This document shows positions 44,984-55,195 of a stretch of DNA of 64,000 nucleotides, in pieces; position 1 is the stretch's first letter; each line of letters opens with the position of its first letter. A model generated the notes under the pieces. That model did no database searches. It was given only the letters and a program-made list of their open reading frames with translations, and was not told the origin of the DNA. The translations under genes and the position numbers were made by a program. Source of the DNA: Chromobacterium haemolyticum (lineage in GTDB: Bacteria; Pseudomonadota; Gammaproteobacteria; Burkholderiales; Chromobacteriaceae); NCBI RefSeq assembly GCF_002081825.1, contig NZ_MUKU01000010.1:1-64000 (forward strand). Reading direction: 5' to 3'.

Positions 44984-45275
44984 GCATTTCCGACGGCCAC
45001 AAGTTGTTGGTTTCTTCATTCCTGCCTGTTTCATTTCTGTCGGTGCGTTTTGAAAACCTGGCTGCGGATGCCGTCGCGACGGCTGGTGATTGCATGTCGA
45101 TTATGATATAAGCATTTTATCGGTGGGCGCGTTGAATTCGCTCCCTTACCCGCGCCGCGGACGGCTTGAGAATGCGGCTGGGCTGAAATATATTGTGAAC
45201 GTCTGTTATGACGAATGGACATGACGGTCTAGGCTGTCATCTAATGGAAAGCTACAGCAATTGTAGAGAGCAAAC

Positions 45276-46028
45276 ATGCTATCCAATTCCGTTGCTACTT
45301 TCAGCCTGTATTCGGATTTATATGCCCGGTTTCGTCCGGCTTATCCGGAGGCCTTGTATCAGTGGTTGTTGCCGCAGTGTCCCGAGCGTGAACGGGCCTG
45401 GGACTGCGCGACCGGCAACGGCCAGACCGCGGTGAGGCTGGGGGAGAGCTTCGCGCGGGTAGACGCCACCGATATCAGCTCCGCGCAACTGGGCCAGGCC
45501 GAGGCGCATAATCAGGTGTATTACCGGGAGTGTCCGGCCGAGGTCACGCCCTTTGACGACGCCGCTTTCGATCTGATCACGGTGTCGCAGGCGTTGCACT
45601 GGTTTCATTTCCCGTCGTTTTGGCCGGAGGTGGGAAGAGTGCTCAAGCCGGGCGGAGTATTCGCCGCCTGGGGCTATCATCTATGCCGGGTTTCCCCTGA
45701 GGTGGACCGCGCCGCGGCGATTTTGACTTCCATCATCGAGCCGTTCTGGTCCAGCCGCTGCCAGATTCTGTGGGACGGCTACAGCACGGCGGGCTGCCCG
45801 CTGCCTACGCTTGAAACGCCGGAGTTGGCGATTGGGTGCGATTGGACGCTGGAGCAATATCTAGGGTTTCTCAACACGCTTTCCGCCAGCAAGCTGTGCA
45901 AGCAGACTTTGGGTGAACATGTGCTGGACGATGCCTCCGGCCGCATCGCCCGCGCTTGGGGCGATGGCGGGCAAGCACGCCAAGTCAGTATGCCGTTAAG
46001 TCTGCTGGTGGCACGGCGTCCAGTGTAA
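45276..46028 (+). CDS. class I SAM-dependent methyltransferase
   Basis: 250 residues. The cofactor loop AWDCATGNGQTAVRLGESFA and then VDATDISSAQL, PFDDAAFDLITVSQALHWF and VGRVLKPGGVFAAWGY are standard for small-molecule or protein methyltransferases of the methyltransf_11 group. The target cannot be inferred. Related proteins with DVARALHWF-type motifs occur in bacteria and fungi. First host gene right of the prophage. Start at 45276, weak ribosome site. Confidence 0.85.
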   Translation: MLSNSVATFSLYSDLYARFRPAYPEALYQWLLPQCPERERAWDCATGNGQTAVRLGESFARVDATDISSAQLGQAEAHNQVYYRECPAEVTPFDDAAFDLITVSQALHWFHFPSFWPEVGRVLKPGGVFAAWGYHLCRVSPEVDRAAAILTSIIEPFWSSRCQILWDGYSTAGCPLPTLETPELAIGCDWTLEQYLGFLNTLSASKLCKQTLGEHVLDDASGRIARAWGDGGQARQVSMPLSLLVARRPV

Positions 46029-46173
46029 AGCCGTTCACGGTTTCGCGAGCAAGAGGGGGCAAGGCGAAAACAGCTGAAAGCGGAATGTTCAAGCGGCGCA
46101 TGAGCATTTCGAAGTTGTTTTCAACCCCTTGTCTAACTATTCCGCCGCAGCGTGGCAGGCTTTGAACAGGTTC

Positions 46174-46587
46174 TTAGCGCCGCTTGTCGTATTCCGCTTG
46201 TAGATCGGACAGCAGGATGTTGAGCGCGTCCGACGAGCGCAGCAGCTCGATCAAGGACACCGCCAGCGAGCAGATCATGCACAGCAAGCTGATGCCGAAA
46301 GTCAGTTCCCCCCAGGCTTGCCAGCCGGTATAGACCTGAAACATCGCCACGGTGCATAGAAACAGGCTGGCAATGCCCAGGCATTGCATCCATTTGATCA
46401 AGGTGATGCGAGTGCGCAAATTGCCGATCTGGCGCAGGATCTTTGGATCCTGGCTGTCGCGGTACTCCTCATACAGGTTGCGAATGATGCCGGCCAGGCC
46501 GAGAAAGCGGTTGGTATAAGCCAGCAGCAGCAGGGAGATGGCGGGAAACAGCAGGGCGGGCGTGGTCAGGGTCAGCGCGGAATGCAT
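46174..46587 (-). CDS. DUF2721 membrane protein
   Basis: 137 residues with three membrane segments (PALLFPAISLLLLAYTNRFL, KWMQCLGIASLFLCTVAMF, FGISLLCMICSLAVSLIELL). The motif R-x-L-x-x-x-Y-R-x-x-x-x-x and LRQIGNLRTRITLIKWMQ fit DUF2721, function unknown. The start overlaps the stop of the L,D-transpeptidase gene by one base, so they are likely co-transcribed. Confidence 0.8.
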   Translation of the reverse strand: MHSALTLTTPALLFPAISLLLLAYTNRFLGLAGIIRNLYEEYRDSQDPKILRQIGNLRTRITLIKWMQCLGIASLFLCTVAMFQVYTGWQAWGELTFGISLLCMICSLAVSLIELLRSSDALNILLSDLQAEYDKRR

Positions 46588-47243
46588 CAGGCGTTCTCAT
46601 CAATCAGGACATCAATGCCGTTGTCGGTGGCGTCGAACAGTTCGATTACGTCCGGGTTTTTCATGCGGACGCAGCCGAGGGAGCTGGGGGTGCCCCAGGG
46701 CACATGATCCCCGGCACCGTGAATGTAAATGGCTCGATTATAGCTGTCTACCTCGCCGCCTTGGTTCTTTCCCGGCTCTTCGCCGCACAGCCACAGGATG
46801 CGGGTGAGGATCCAGTCCTTGTTCGGGTACTGAGCGTGCAGTTCCGACGTGTACTTCCAGGGCGTCACTTTACGGCGAAAAATAATGGTGTTGGCCTCTA
46901 CGCCGGCGCCGATGCGCTCGCAGACCCGGTGCCAGCCGCGCGGCGTCTGGTAGCTGCCGCTAACTTCTCCCACGCCGTTGCGCGCGGTGGATACTTGGTA
47001 TTCGCGCTGCAGCAGTCCCCAGCCGTCGTAACGGCGCAGGGTCTGGCTGCGCACGCCAACCAGAATCCATGGCGTGCCGTAATGGCGAGGATTGGGGTGG
47101 GTGTCCAGCAAGGGCGCGACGGTTTGCTGGCTAGCGGCGAAGGCAGCCGCCGCCAGCGGATCCATTATTAGCGAGGCGTCATCTTCCATGTCCACGGCGA
47201 AAGCGGACGCGCTCAGGGATAGGGCGAGCATCAGTCGCAGCAT
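46587..47243 (-). CDS. L,D-transpeptidase (YkuD family)
   Basis: 218 residues with a signal peptide (MLRLMLALSLSASAFA). The catalytic block is IYIHGAGDHVPWGTPSSLGC followed by VRM, with the H-x...-S-x-G-C-V/I-R-M signature of YkuD enzymes; Cys is the nucleophile. It makes or edits 3-3 crosslinks or anchors proteins in peptidoglycan in the periplasm. A W-R-Cys loop (WHRVCERIGAG) precedes the domain. It follows tadA by four bases. Confidence 0.88.
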   Translation of the reverse strand: MLRLMLALSLSASAFAVDMEDDASLIMDPLAAAAFAASQQTVAPLLDTHPNPRHYGTPWILVGVRSQTLRRYDGWGLLQREYQVSTARNGVGEVSGSYQTPRGWHRVCERIGAGVEANTIIFRRKVTPWKYTSELHAQYPNKDWILTRILWLCGEEPGKNQGGEVDSYNRAIYIHGAGDHVPWGTPSSLGCVRMKNPDVIELFDATDNGIDVLIDENA

Positions 47244-47247
47244 GGCA

Positions 47248-49067
<1,820 letters not shown>

Positions 49068-49349
49068 TCAGCGGTTGCGCCAGAGCCGGCGTCCCAGTTG
49101 CCACAGCGCCCATAGCCGCGCGCCGTTGCCAAGCCAGGATTGCAGTCGTCCGCCGGGTGGCAGCAGGCTGCCAAGCGTGGCCAGAATTTTGCCGAGGCCG
49201 CGCTGCCGGCTCCAGGCTTTCAGACCTTCCCCGGCTACGCCTAGAGGATGGCGCCGCAGAGTGCCCAATTCCAGGCGCAGTTTCACTCTGAGCGCTTCGC
49301 CCTTCATCACCAGCAACTGTTTCTTGATGGCGCGGTCCCTTGGGTTCAC
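49068..49349 (-). CDS. YqjK-like protein
   Basis: 93 residues, strongly basic (RDRAIKKQLLVMKGEALRVK, then LWALWQLGRRLWRNR). Third gene of a yqjD-yqjE-yqjK-like cluster on the minus strand, with start overlapping the YqjE stop by four bases. The E. coli cluster is stress-related and membrane/ribosome-linked through YqjD. The match to YqjK rests on size, charge and context. Confidence 0.6.
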   Translation of the reverse strand: MNPRDRAIKKQLLVMKGEALRVKLRLELGTLRRHPLGVAGEGLKAWSRQRGLGKILATLGSLLPPGGRLQSWLGNGARLWALWQLGRRLWRNR

Positions 49350-49735
49350 GGAGCGTCTCCTCCACCCAAGGCCGCCCAGTCCTTGCGCACTTCCTCCACA
49401 GTGGTGGCGAAGGCCGGTCCTTGGTCGCGAAGGCGTTGGCGCAGGCGTAAGCCCAGCCAGGCGCCGGCGCCGCAGAACAACAGCGCGCAGGCGGCGAGGA
49501 CCCAGGCACGCTGAGCCGGCGGAGTCAGCGTCCAGACCAACAGTAGCCCGGCCGTCAGGCCTACGGCGATGAGAATCAGCGCCAGCATGCCGGTGAACAG
49601 GCTGCCGATGATGTCGTCTTTCAGCTCCTGGGCTTCAAGCGACAGCAACTCCGCTCGGGTCAGCAGTAGGGAAACCACCCCGCCGGCGAAGGAGCGCAGG
49701 CTGCCGGGACGGGGCGGGGGTTGGCGTTGCGGCAT
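49346..49735 (-). CDS. YqjE / phage-holin-superfamily membrane protein (DUF1469)
   Basis: 129 residues. Start SLRSFAGGVVSLLLTRAELL, then LEAQELKDDIIGSLFTGMLA, a typical YqjE/Actinobacterial-holin-X pattern: an amphipathic helix, then two membrane segments (GMLALILIAVGLTAGLLLVW, WVLAACALLFCGAGAWLGLR). Despite the superfamily name it is not a phage holin here. It is co-transcribed with the YqjD-like gene upstream (three-base gap). Confidence 0.8.
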   Translation of the reverse strand: MPQRQPPPRPGSLRSFAGGVVSLLLTRAELLSLEAQELKDDIIGSLFTGMLALILIAVGLTAGLLLVWTLTPPAQRAWVLAACALLFCGAGAWLGLRLRQRLRDQGPAFATTVEEVRKDWAALGGGDAP

Positions 49736-49738
49736 GCC

Positions 49739-50056
49739 TTAGCGGCGGGAAACCAGCATGCCCAGCAGGAAGGCGACGCCGGCGGCGATGCCGATCGATT
49801 TCCACGGGTTTTCATGCACGTATTGGTCTGTCGCCTTGGCGGCGACCTTGGCCTTGCCGACCACCACTTGTTCGGCGTCCAGCAACTTGGCCTTGGCCAC
49901 TTTTAGTTTCTCGCTGACGCGCTGGCGGATTTCCTTGCTTTTCTGGCTGCCGTCGTCCAGCGAGGCGTCGATCAGCTCTTCGGTGCTGACCAGAACCTGG
50001 CGCACGTCATCCAGTAATTGTTCTTTTTCCTTGGCGATTGCAGCGGCATTGGACAT
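49739..50056 (-). CDS. ElaB/YqjD family protein (DUF883)
   Basis: 105 residues. The helical domain (LLDDVRQVLVSTEELIDASL, then KLKVAKAKLLDAEQVVVGKA) ends with HENPWKSIGIAAGVAFLLGM and a C-terminal membrane anchor, the signature of DUF883. In E. coli YqjD binds ribosomes at the membrane in stationary phase. Start at 50056 with AGGAG eight bases away. Confidence 0.88.
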   Translation of the reverse strand: MSNAAAIAKEKEQLLDDVRQVLVSTEELIDASLDDGSQKSKEIRQRVSEKLKVAKAKLLDAEQVVVGKAKVAAKATDQYVHENPWKSIGIAAGVAFLLGMLVSRR

Positions 50057-50193
50057 AAAGATCTCCTGGTGAAAGTGAAATGGGAACTCCGCGAGGGCAC
50101 GACTCTCGCGGTGCAGCAATCAAGCTGGCTACCATGAACCTATCAGGCTGGGCCAATGACGTCAAACACTGGATTTCACCGGTTTCGCCTGCG

Positions 50194-51501
50194 TCAAATC
50201 CGGCTGTAGGCTACGTTTTCCCAATGTGGAACGCGAGGCGCGCGGAAGCGGCTGGCTGCGAACAGGCCCACGCCGCCCATGGCCAGGCTGAACCAGGCTG
50301 AGACCCAAGGGCTCCAAGGGGCGGCGGCGATCAGCAGCAGCGGCGCGGCGCTAGCCCATAGCGAATAGGCGATGTTGTAGGTGACGGCGATGCCGGAGAC
50401 GCGGATATCTGCGGGAAACAGACTGATCATCGCCGAGGGCACCACGCCGACGATGCCGCAGCACAGGCCTGCGACGGCGTAGGCGACGCCGGGCCAGCGC
50501 CAGCCGCCGATCAGGCTGGCGTAGAGCAGGCCGACGCCCACGGGCAGCAGCAGGCTGTAGAGGATCAGGCTGCGCAACGGGCCGACGCGGTCTGTGATAC
50601 GGCCGGCGATCACGCAGCCGATGTTCAGAAACACGATGCCGAGGCTGCCTAGCGCGAAGGCGTCCTTGGCCGGCCAGGCGAAGTGTTGTTGCAGAAAAGT
50701 GGGCGTGACCACGACCGGGATCACTACGGCCGAGGTCAGCACGCAGGTCAGCAGCGCGGCCGGCAGTAGAGTGCTCCGGTGCGAGCGCAGCACTTCCAAC
50801 AACGGGTAGGTGCGCTCCTGCCGCTGAGAGCGCAGGGACAGGAACACCGGCGTTTCATTCAGCCAGCGGCGAAGCCAGACGCCGAACAGGCCGAGCGGGC
50901 CGCCGAGCAGGAACGGGATCCGCCAGGCGTAGTCCTGCATTTGCTGAGGGCTGAAGACTTCGGCCAGCAGGGTGGCGGTCAGCGCGCCCAGCAGATAGCC
51001 CATGGTCAGGCCGGCTTGCAACAGGCCCAGCGCGTAGCCGCGATGGCGCGCCGGCGCGTGTTCGGCGACAAAGGTCCAGGCGCTGGGCACCTCGCCGCCC
51101 ACCGCCGCGCCTTGCAGCAGCCGCAGGCATAAGAGCATCAGCGGCGCCAGATAGCCGATTTGGGCGTAGGTGGGCAGCAGGCCGATCAGCAGACAAGGGC
51201 CGGCCATCATCAGCATGCTGAGACTGAACATGCGCTTGCGACCCAGGCGGTCTGCAAAGTGAGCCATCAGCATGCCGCCCAGCGGGCGAGCCAGATAGCC
51301 AGTGGCGAAAATACCGAAGGTTTGCAGCAAGCGCAGCCATTCCGGCACCTGCGGCGGGAAGAACAGGTGGCTGAGCGTGGCCGCGAAGAAGGCGAAGACG
51401 ATGAAGTCGTAGATTTCTAGCGCGCCGCCCAATGCGGCCAGTCCCAGGGTGCGGTAGTCGGTGCGTGAAAGTGCGGAGGCAGGCGTGGAGATGGCGTTCA
51501 T
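50194..51501 (-). CDS. MFS transporter, metabolite:H+ symporter group
   Basis: 435 residues, 12 predicted membrane segments. RPLGGMLMAHFADRLGRKRM is the first-loop motif of the MHS subfamily (ProP, KgtP, ShiA), followed by LRLLQGAAVGGEVPSAWTFV and ENAPARHRGY-like EHAPARHRGYALGL. It should import an organic acid or osmolyte with protons. The substrate is not predictable. It lies alone between the yqj-type cluster and guaA. Confidence 0.85.
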   Translation of the reverse strand: MNAISTPASALSRTDYRTLGLAALGGALEIYDFIVFAFFAATLSHLFFPPQVPEWLRLLQTFGIFATGYLARPLGGMLMAHFADRLGRKRMFSLSMLMMAGPCLLIGLLPTYAQIGYLAPLMLLCLRLLQGAAVGGEVPSAWTFVAEHAPARHRGYALGLLQAGLTMGYLLGALTATLLAEVFSPQQMQDYAWRIPFLLGGPLGLFGVWLRRWLNETPVFLSLRSQRQERTYPLLEVLRSHRSTLLPAALLTCVLTSAVVIPVVVTPTFLQQHFAWPAKDAFALGSLGIVFLNIGCVIAGRITDRVGPLRSLILYSLLLPVGVGLLYASLIGGWRWPGVAYAVAGLCCGIVGVVPSAMISLFPADIRVSGIAVTYNIAYSLWASAAPLLLIAAAPWSPWVSAWFSLAMGGVGLFAASRFRAPRVPHWENVAYSRI

Positions 51502-51701
51502 GAGGGTTTTGGGATGGCGGCGGAGGAGAGGCTGGAGTCGGATTCAATGCGCGCCGACGGCGGCTAGTCGGGGGGCTCGGATCTGCTTAAGGCAATGCGA
51601 ATATGGCGGTATGGCAAACATGCCGCCAGTTTAGCGCGTGTCGGGAAATGTGGCGATAGTCAATTGCATTTTAACGGCATAAATTAAGGCGGGCGCGGGC
51701 A

Positions 51702-51730
51702 AGAAAAAACCCCGGCGCCGGGCCGGGGTT
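51702..51730 (-). terminator. guaA terminator
   Basis: AACCCCGGC/GCCGGGGTT stem (51708-51716 with 51722-51730) with a T-run on the minus strand, 14 bases after the guaA stop. Confidence 0.9.
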
Positions 51731-51743
51731 GATAGAAGGGCGT

Positions 51744-53321
51744 TTATTCCCACTCAATCGTTGCCGGCGGCTTGCCCGACACGTCGTAGACCACGCGGTT
51801 GATGCCCTTTACCTCGTTGATGATGCGGTTGGACGCGCGGCCCAGCAGGCTGTATGGCAGCTCCGCCCAGTGGGCGGTCATGAAGTCGCTGGTGACCACG
51901 GCGCGCAGCGCGACGACGTAATCGTAAGTGCGGCCGTCGCCCATCACGCCCACCGATTTCACCGGCAGGAACACGGCGAAGGCCTGGCTGGTCAGCTCGT
52001 ACCAGTTCTTGCCGGTCTTCTCGTCCACGGTATTGCGCAGTTCTTCGATGAAGATGGCGTCGGCCTGGCGCAGCAGGTCGGCGTATTCTTTCTTCACTTC
52101 GCCAAGGATGCGCACGCCCAGGCCCGGGCCCGGGAAGGGGTGGCGGTAGACCATGTCGTGCGGTAGACCGAGCGCGACGCCCAACTGGCGCACTTCGTCC
52201 TTGAACAGCTCGCGCAGCGGCTCCAGCAGCTTGAGGTTCATGTCTTCCGGCAGGCCGCCCACATTGTGGTGGCTCTTGATGGTGTGGGCTTTCTTGGTCT
52301 TGGCGCCGGCGGATTCGATCACATCCGGGTAGATGGTGCCTTGAGCCAGCCATTTGGCGTTGCTGAGTTTGCCGGATTCGCGGTCGAACACTTCGATGAA
52401 TTCCGCGCCTATTATCTTGCGCTTCTTCTCCGGATCGCTCTCGCCGGCGAGCTTGCTCATGAAGTCGGCTTCCGCCTGCACGTGAACCACTTTCACGCCC
52501 AGGTTCTGCGCGAACATTTCCATCACCATCTTGCCTTCATTCAGGCGCAGCAGGCCGTGGTCGACAAAGACGCAGGTCAGTTGCGGACCGATGGCGCGAT
52601 GGATTAGCGCAGCGGCTACCGAGGAGTCCACGCCGCCGGACAGTCCGAGGATGACTTCTTCATCGCCCACTTGTTCGCGGATCTTCTTCACCGCTTCGTC
52701 GATGTAGTTGGGCATGGTCCAGCTGGGCTTGCAGCCGGCTACGTGCAGCACGAAACGATGAATCATTTCGGTGCCGCGTTTGGTGTGGGTCACTTCCGGA
52801 TGGAACTGCACGCCGTAGAGGCCGCGGCTTTCGTCAGCCATGGCTGCGATCGGGCAGGACGGGGTTTCGGCGATGAGGTTGAAGCCCGGCGGCAGGCCGG
52901 TGACCTTGTCGCCATGGCTCATCCAGACGTCGAGGTAGCCGTTGCCGGCGTCGTCCACCTGATCTTGCAGGCCTTCCAGCAGCTTGGAGTGGTGGCGAGC
53001 CTTGATCTGGGCGTAGCCGAACTCGCGCTTGTCGCCGGCTTCCACTTTGCCGCCGAAGGTCTGGGCCATGAACTGCATGCCGTAGCAGATGCCCAGCACG
53101 GGAACGCCAAGTTCGAACAGCGCCGGATCGGCCTGGTAGTCGGATTCGTACACCGAGTTCGGGCCGCCGGAGAGGATGATGGCTTTGGGCGCGAAGGCGC
53201 GGATTTCTTCCAGCGGCATGTCAAACGAATGAAGCTCACAGTAAACGTGAGCTTCGCGTACGCGGCGGGCAATCAGTTGGGTGACTTGAGAGCCGAAATC
53301 GAGAATGAGGACTTTGTCCAT
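51744..53321 (-). CDS. guaA: GMP synthase (glutamine-hydrolysing)
   Basis: 525 residues, full length. The glutaminase half has the nucleophile Cys in [16 protein letters not shown] and His-Glu in [11 protein letters not shown]. The ATP pyrophosphatase half has [14 protein letters not shown], and the C-terminal dimer domain ends [19 protein letters not shown]. It turns XMP into GMP in purine synthesis. The usual partner guaB is not in the window; guaA is transcribed alone and followed by a strong terminator. Confidence 0.97.
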   Translation of the reverse strand: MDKVLILDFGSQVTQLIARRVREAHVYCELHSFDMPLEEIRAFAPKAIILSGGPNSVYESDYQADPALFELGVPVLGICYGMQFMAQTFGGKVEAGDKREFGYAQIKARHHSKLLEGLQDQVDDAGNGYLDVWMSHGDKVTGLPPGFNLIAETPSCPIAAMADESRGLYGVQFHPEVTHTKRGTEMIHRFVLHVAGCKPSWTMPNYIDEAVKKIREQVGDEEVILGLSGGVDSSVAAALIHRAIGPQLTCVFVDHGLLRLNEGKMVMEMFAQNLGVKVVHVQAEADFMSKLAGESDPEKKRKIIGAEFIEVFDRESGKLSNAKWLAQGTIYPDVIESAGAKTKKAHTIKSHHNVGGLPEDMNLKLLEPLRELFKDEVRQLGVALGLPHDMVYRHPFPGPGLGVRILGEVKKEYADLLRQADAIFIEELRNTVDEKTGKNWYELTSQAFAVFLPVKSVGVMGDGRTYDYVVALRAVVTSDFMTAHWAELPYSLLGRASNRIINEVKGINRVVYDVSGKPPATIEWE

Positions 53322-53413
53322 GCCTATCCTTCAGGAAATGTTGTGGGCCGTGCGGCCATGATGATTGAGATTGTGTCGCAGGAGACTGAGCGCGCGGCGG
53401 CCCAGGCCTGATT

Positions 53414-53767
53414 TCATTGTTCGCCGTCCCTCGACGGCAGCCGGAACCGGCGGCTGCGTTCCGGCACGTGCTCGCTGCGGGCCAGCAGCATCAGCAGGCC
53501 GGCGACGATCATGCCGAAGGACAGCAGATGGCTGGGGCGCAGGCCCAGATTGTCGTAGAGATAGATCGCGCCGCCGGCGTAGACCAGCAGCGGGCTGGTG
53601 ACCAGGGTGGATTTGTTGAAACCGTCCACGACGAACAGCAAGACTCCGGCGGCGGCTAGGAGCAAGGCGAGCAGGGTGGATGTGTTGGGCAGCAGCGAGG
53701 TGCTTTTCAGGAACCAGACCGATCCCAGGCAAATCAGCACGATGGGCAAAGCCGCGCTGCGGTTCAT
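53414..53767 (-). CDS. small membrane protein, DUF5668-like
   Basis: 117 residues with three to four membrane segments ([75 protein letters not shown]). This pattern fits the LiaF/DUF5668 N-terminal membrane domain found in many bacteria. The start overlaps the smpB stop (TGATG), so it is in an operon with smpB. Function unknown. The charged tail has several Arg residues. Confidence 0.7.
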   Translation of the reverse strand: MNRSAALPIVLICLGSVWFLKSTSLLPNTSTLLALLLAAAGVLLFVVDGFNKSTLVTSPLLVYAGGAIYLYDNLGLRPSHLLSFGMIVAGLLMLLARSEHVPERSRRFRLPSRDGEQ

Positions 53768-54222
53768 CAGGCGGCTCCACGCTGGTTTTTCATGAAGCGC
53801 TGCTTCTCGCGCTGCCATTCGCGGTCTTTTTCCGTGTCGCGCTTGTCGTGCAGCTTCTTGCCTTTGGCCAGCCCCACTTCCACCTTGATGTTGCCGCGAG
53901 TGTAGTGCAGGTCCAGCGCCATCATGGTGTAGCCGGCGCGTTCCACCTTGCCGATGAAGCGGTTGATCTGCTCTTGGGACAGCAACAGTTTGCGCGGACG
54001 CACCGGATCGGCTTTGACGTGGGTGGACGCGGATTGCAGCGGCGTGATGTGGCAGCCGATCAGCCAGAACGCGCCGTTTTTCCAATCCACGTAGCTTTCC
54101 TTCAGTTGGACGCGGCCGGCGCGGATGGCCTTGACCTCCCAACCTTCCAGCACGAGCCCGGCTTCGAGCTTTTCCTCGATGAAGTAGTCGTGGAAGGCCT
54201 TGCGGTTCTGGATGATGCTCAT
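53767..54222 (-). CDS. smpB: SsrA-binding protein SmpB
   Basis: 151 residues. [20 protein letters not shown], then [19 protein letters not shown] and [12 protein letters not shown], plus the basic C-terminal tail [20 protein letters not shown], are all SmpB hallmarks. It carries tmRNA to stalled ribosomes in trans-translation. No tmRNA gene was found in the window. It lies divergent to ratA, an arrangement seen widely in Proteobacteria. Confidence 0.96.
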   Translation of the reverse strand: MSIIQNRKAFHDYFIEEKLEAGLVLEGWEVKAIRAGRVQLKESYVDWKNGAFWLIGCHITPLQSASTHVKADPVRPRKLLLSQEQINRFIGKVERAGYTMMALDLHYTRGNIKVEVGLAKGKKLHDKRDTEKDREWQREKQRFMKNQRGAA

Positions 54223-54427
54223 GTCGCCTACGGGATGTTTTTTGAATGAATCCTCTATTGTATCAGAAGCGGGCCGCTTGCCAAAGCCATGAAAACACAG
54301 CGCTTTGGCGTGAAGCCGGGATGCGGCCGGGTAGGGCGCGCCGGATTTTGTTAAACTTGCGGTTTTTACCGATGCCGACGATTTCCCGGCCAGGGACGGG
54401 GCAGCGGAGACGATAAGCGAGCGATGG

Positions 54428-54865
54428 ATGCAGGTGGTTGAAAAAAGCGTGTTGGTGGCGCATACGCCGGCGCAGATGTTTGCGCTGGTGGATGATATCG
54501 AGCATTACAGCCGGTTCCTGCCCTGGTGCGGCAAGGCCGAGGTGTTGTCGCGCGAGGGCGATCAGGTGGTGGCCAGCTTGCACATCGATTACCTGAAGGT
54601 GAAGCAGCACTTCACCACTCGCAACACCAATCAAGCGGGCGAGGCCATTCTGATGGAGTTGGTGGATGGTCCGTTCGAGCATTTGGAGGGGCGCTGGCGT
54701 TTCATGCCTCTGGGCGAGATCGGCTGCAAGGTGGAGTTCCGGCTCAGCTATCAGTTTTCCAGCAAGATACTGGAAATGATCATCGGCCCTGTGTTCGGAC
54801 ATATTTCAGGCACGCTGGTGGACGCCTTCATCAAGGAAGCGGACAAGGTGTACGGCGATGACTGA
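54428..54865 (+). CDS. ratA: RatA-type START domain protein (coenzyme Q-binding)
   Basis: 145 residues. [20 protein letters not shown] followed by [20 protein letters not shown] is typical of the RatA/Coq10 group. The family binds a ubiquinone-like ligand and helps respiration; the E. coli toxin role (blocking ribosome association) is disputed, so I do not call it a toxin. Divergent to smpB and overlapping rnfH by eight bases, the conserved smpB-ratA-rnfH block. Confidence 0.9.
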   Translation: MQVVEKSVLVAHTPAQMFALVDDIEHYSRFLPWCGKAEVLSREGDQVVASLHIDYLKVKQHFTTRNTNQAGEAILMELVDGPFEHLEGRWRFMPLGEIGCKVEFRLSYQFSSKILEMIIGPVFGHISGTLVDAFIKEADKVYGDD

Positions 54866-55166
54866 AGCTTTGCAGGTGGAAGTGGCGTTGGCGCTGTCAG
54901 AGCGTCAGGAACTGGTGGTTTTGCGGGTGGCGCCAGGCACAACGGCGCGTCAGGCGGTGGAGCTGTCCGGCTTGCTGGCGCGCCTCCCAGAATCGGCGGC
55001 GGAGAGTTTGAAGCTGGGTGTTTTCGGCAAGGCGGTCAAAGACGATGCGCCGCTGCGCGAGCACGACAGGGTGGAGATTTACCGACCCTTGATCGCCGAC
55101 CCCAAGACGGTGCGGCGTCAACGCGCCGAGGCCGGAAAACAGACGAAAAAAGGCGGCGGAAGCTAG
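54858..55166 (+). CDS. rnfH: RnfH family ubiquitin-like protein
   Basis: 102 residues. LQVEVALALSERQELVVLRV, then LGVFGKAVKDDAPLREHDRV and EIYRPLIADPKTVRRQRAEA, the last being the RnfH signature. A small beta-grasp protein of unclear role (RatB in E. coli), found beside ratA. The tail (EAGKQTKKGGGS) is Lys/Gly-rich. Overlaps ratA. Confidence 0.92.
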   Translation: MTEALQVEVALALSERQELVVLRVAPGTTARQAVELSGLLARLPESAAESLKLGVFGKAVKDDAPLREHDRVEIYRPLIADPKTVRRQRAEAGKQTKKGGGS

Positions 55167-55195
55167 CCGCCGCCGAGAGGATGTCTAAACGCGGT

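Larger units (their letters stand above)
44762..45275. other. attR region and flanking non-coding DNA
   Basis: No protein gene is supported. Contents in order: four arm-type sites (44764-44823), an unstructured A/T-rich part, attR (44913-44940), the displaced tRNA-Thr terminator (44962-44983), and then 290 bases of host DNA without a clear element, apart from an A/T-rich segment near 45095-45120 that could be a promoter of the methyltransferase gene. Confidence 0.6.

Noticed and set aside
44787..45095. A minus-strand frame across attR
   Set aside because: It would span the phage-host junction, so it could only be a chance frame; no ribosome site or conserved content.
49346..49735. A second prophage holin
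   Set aside because: The holin-superfamily name comes from YqjE-like proteins; the gene is in a yqjD-yqjE-yqjK-type cluster in the core genome.
53331..53780. Minus frame overlapping the DUF5668-like gene
   Set aside because: Arg/Pro-rich out-of-frame shadow of a membrane protein with clear hydrophobic segments and coupled start.
54428..55166. Toxin-antitoxin pair RatA/RatB
   Set aside because: The names are historical. Family and context (smpB-ratA-rnfH) fit a ubiquinone-binding protein and a ubiquitin-like partner found in most Proteobacteria.
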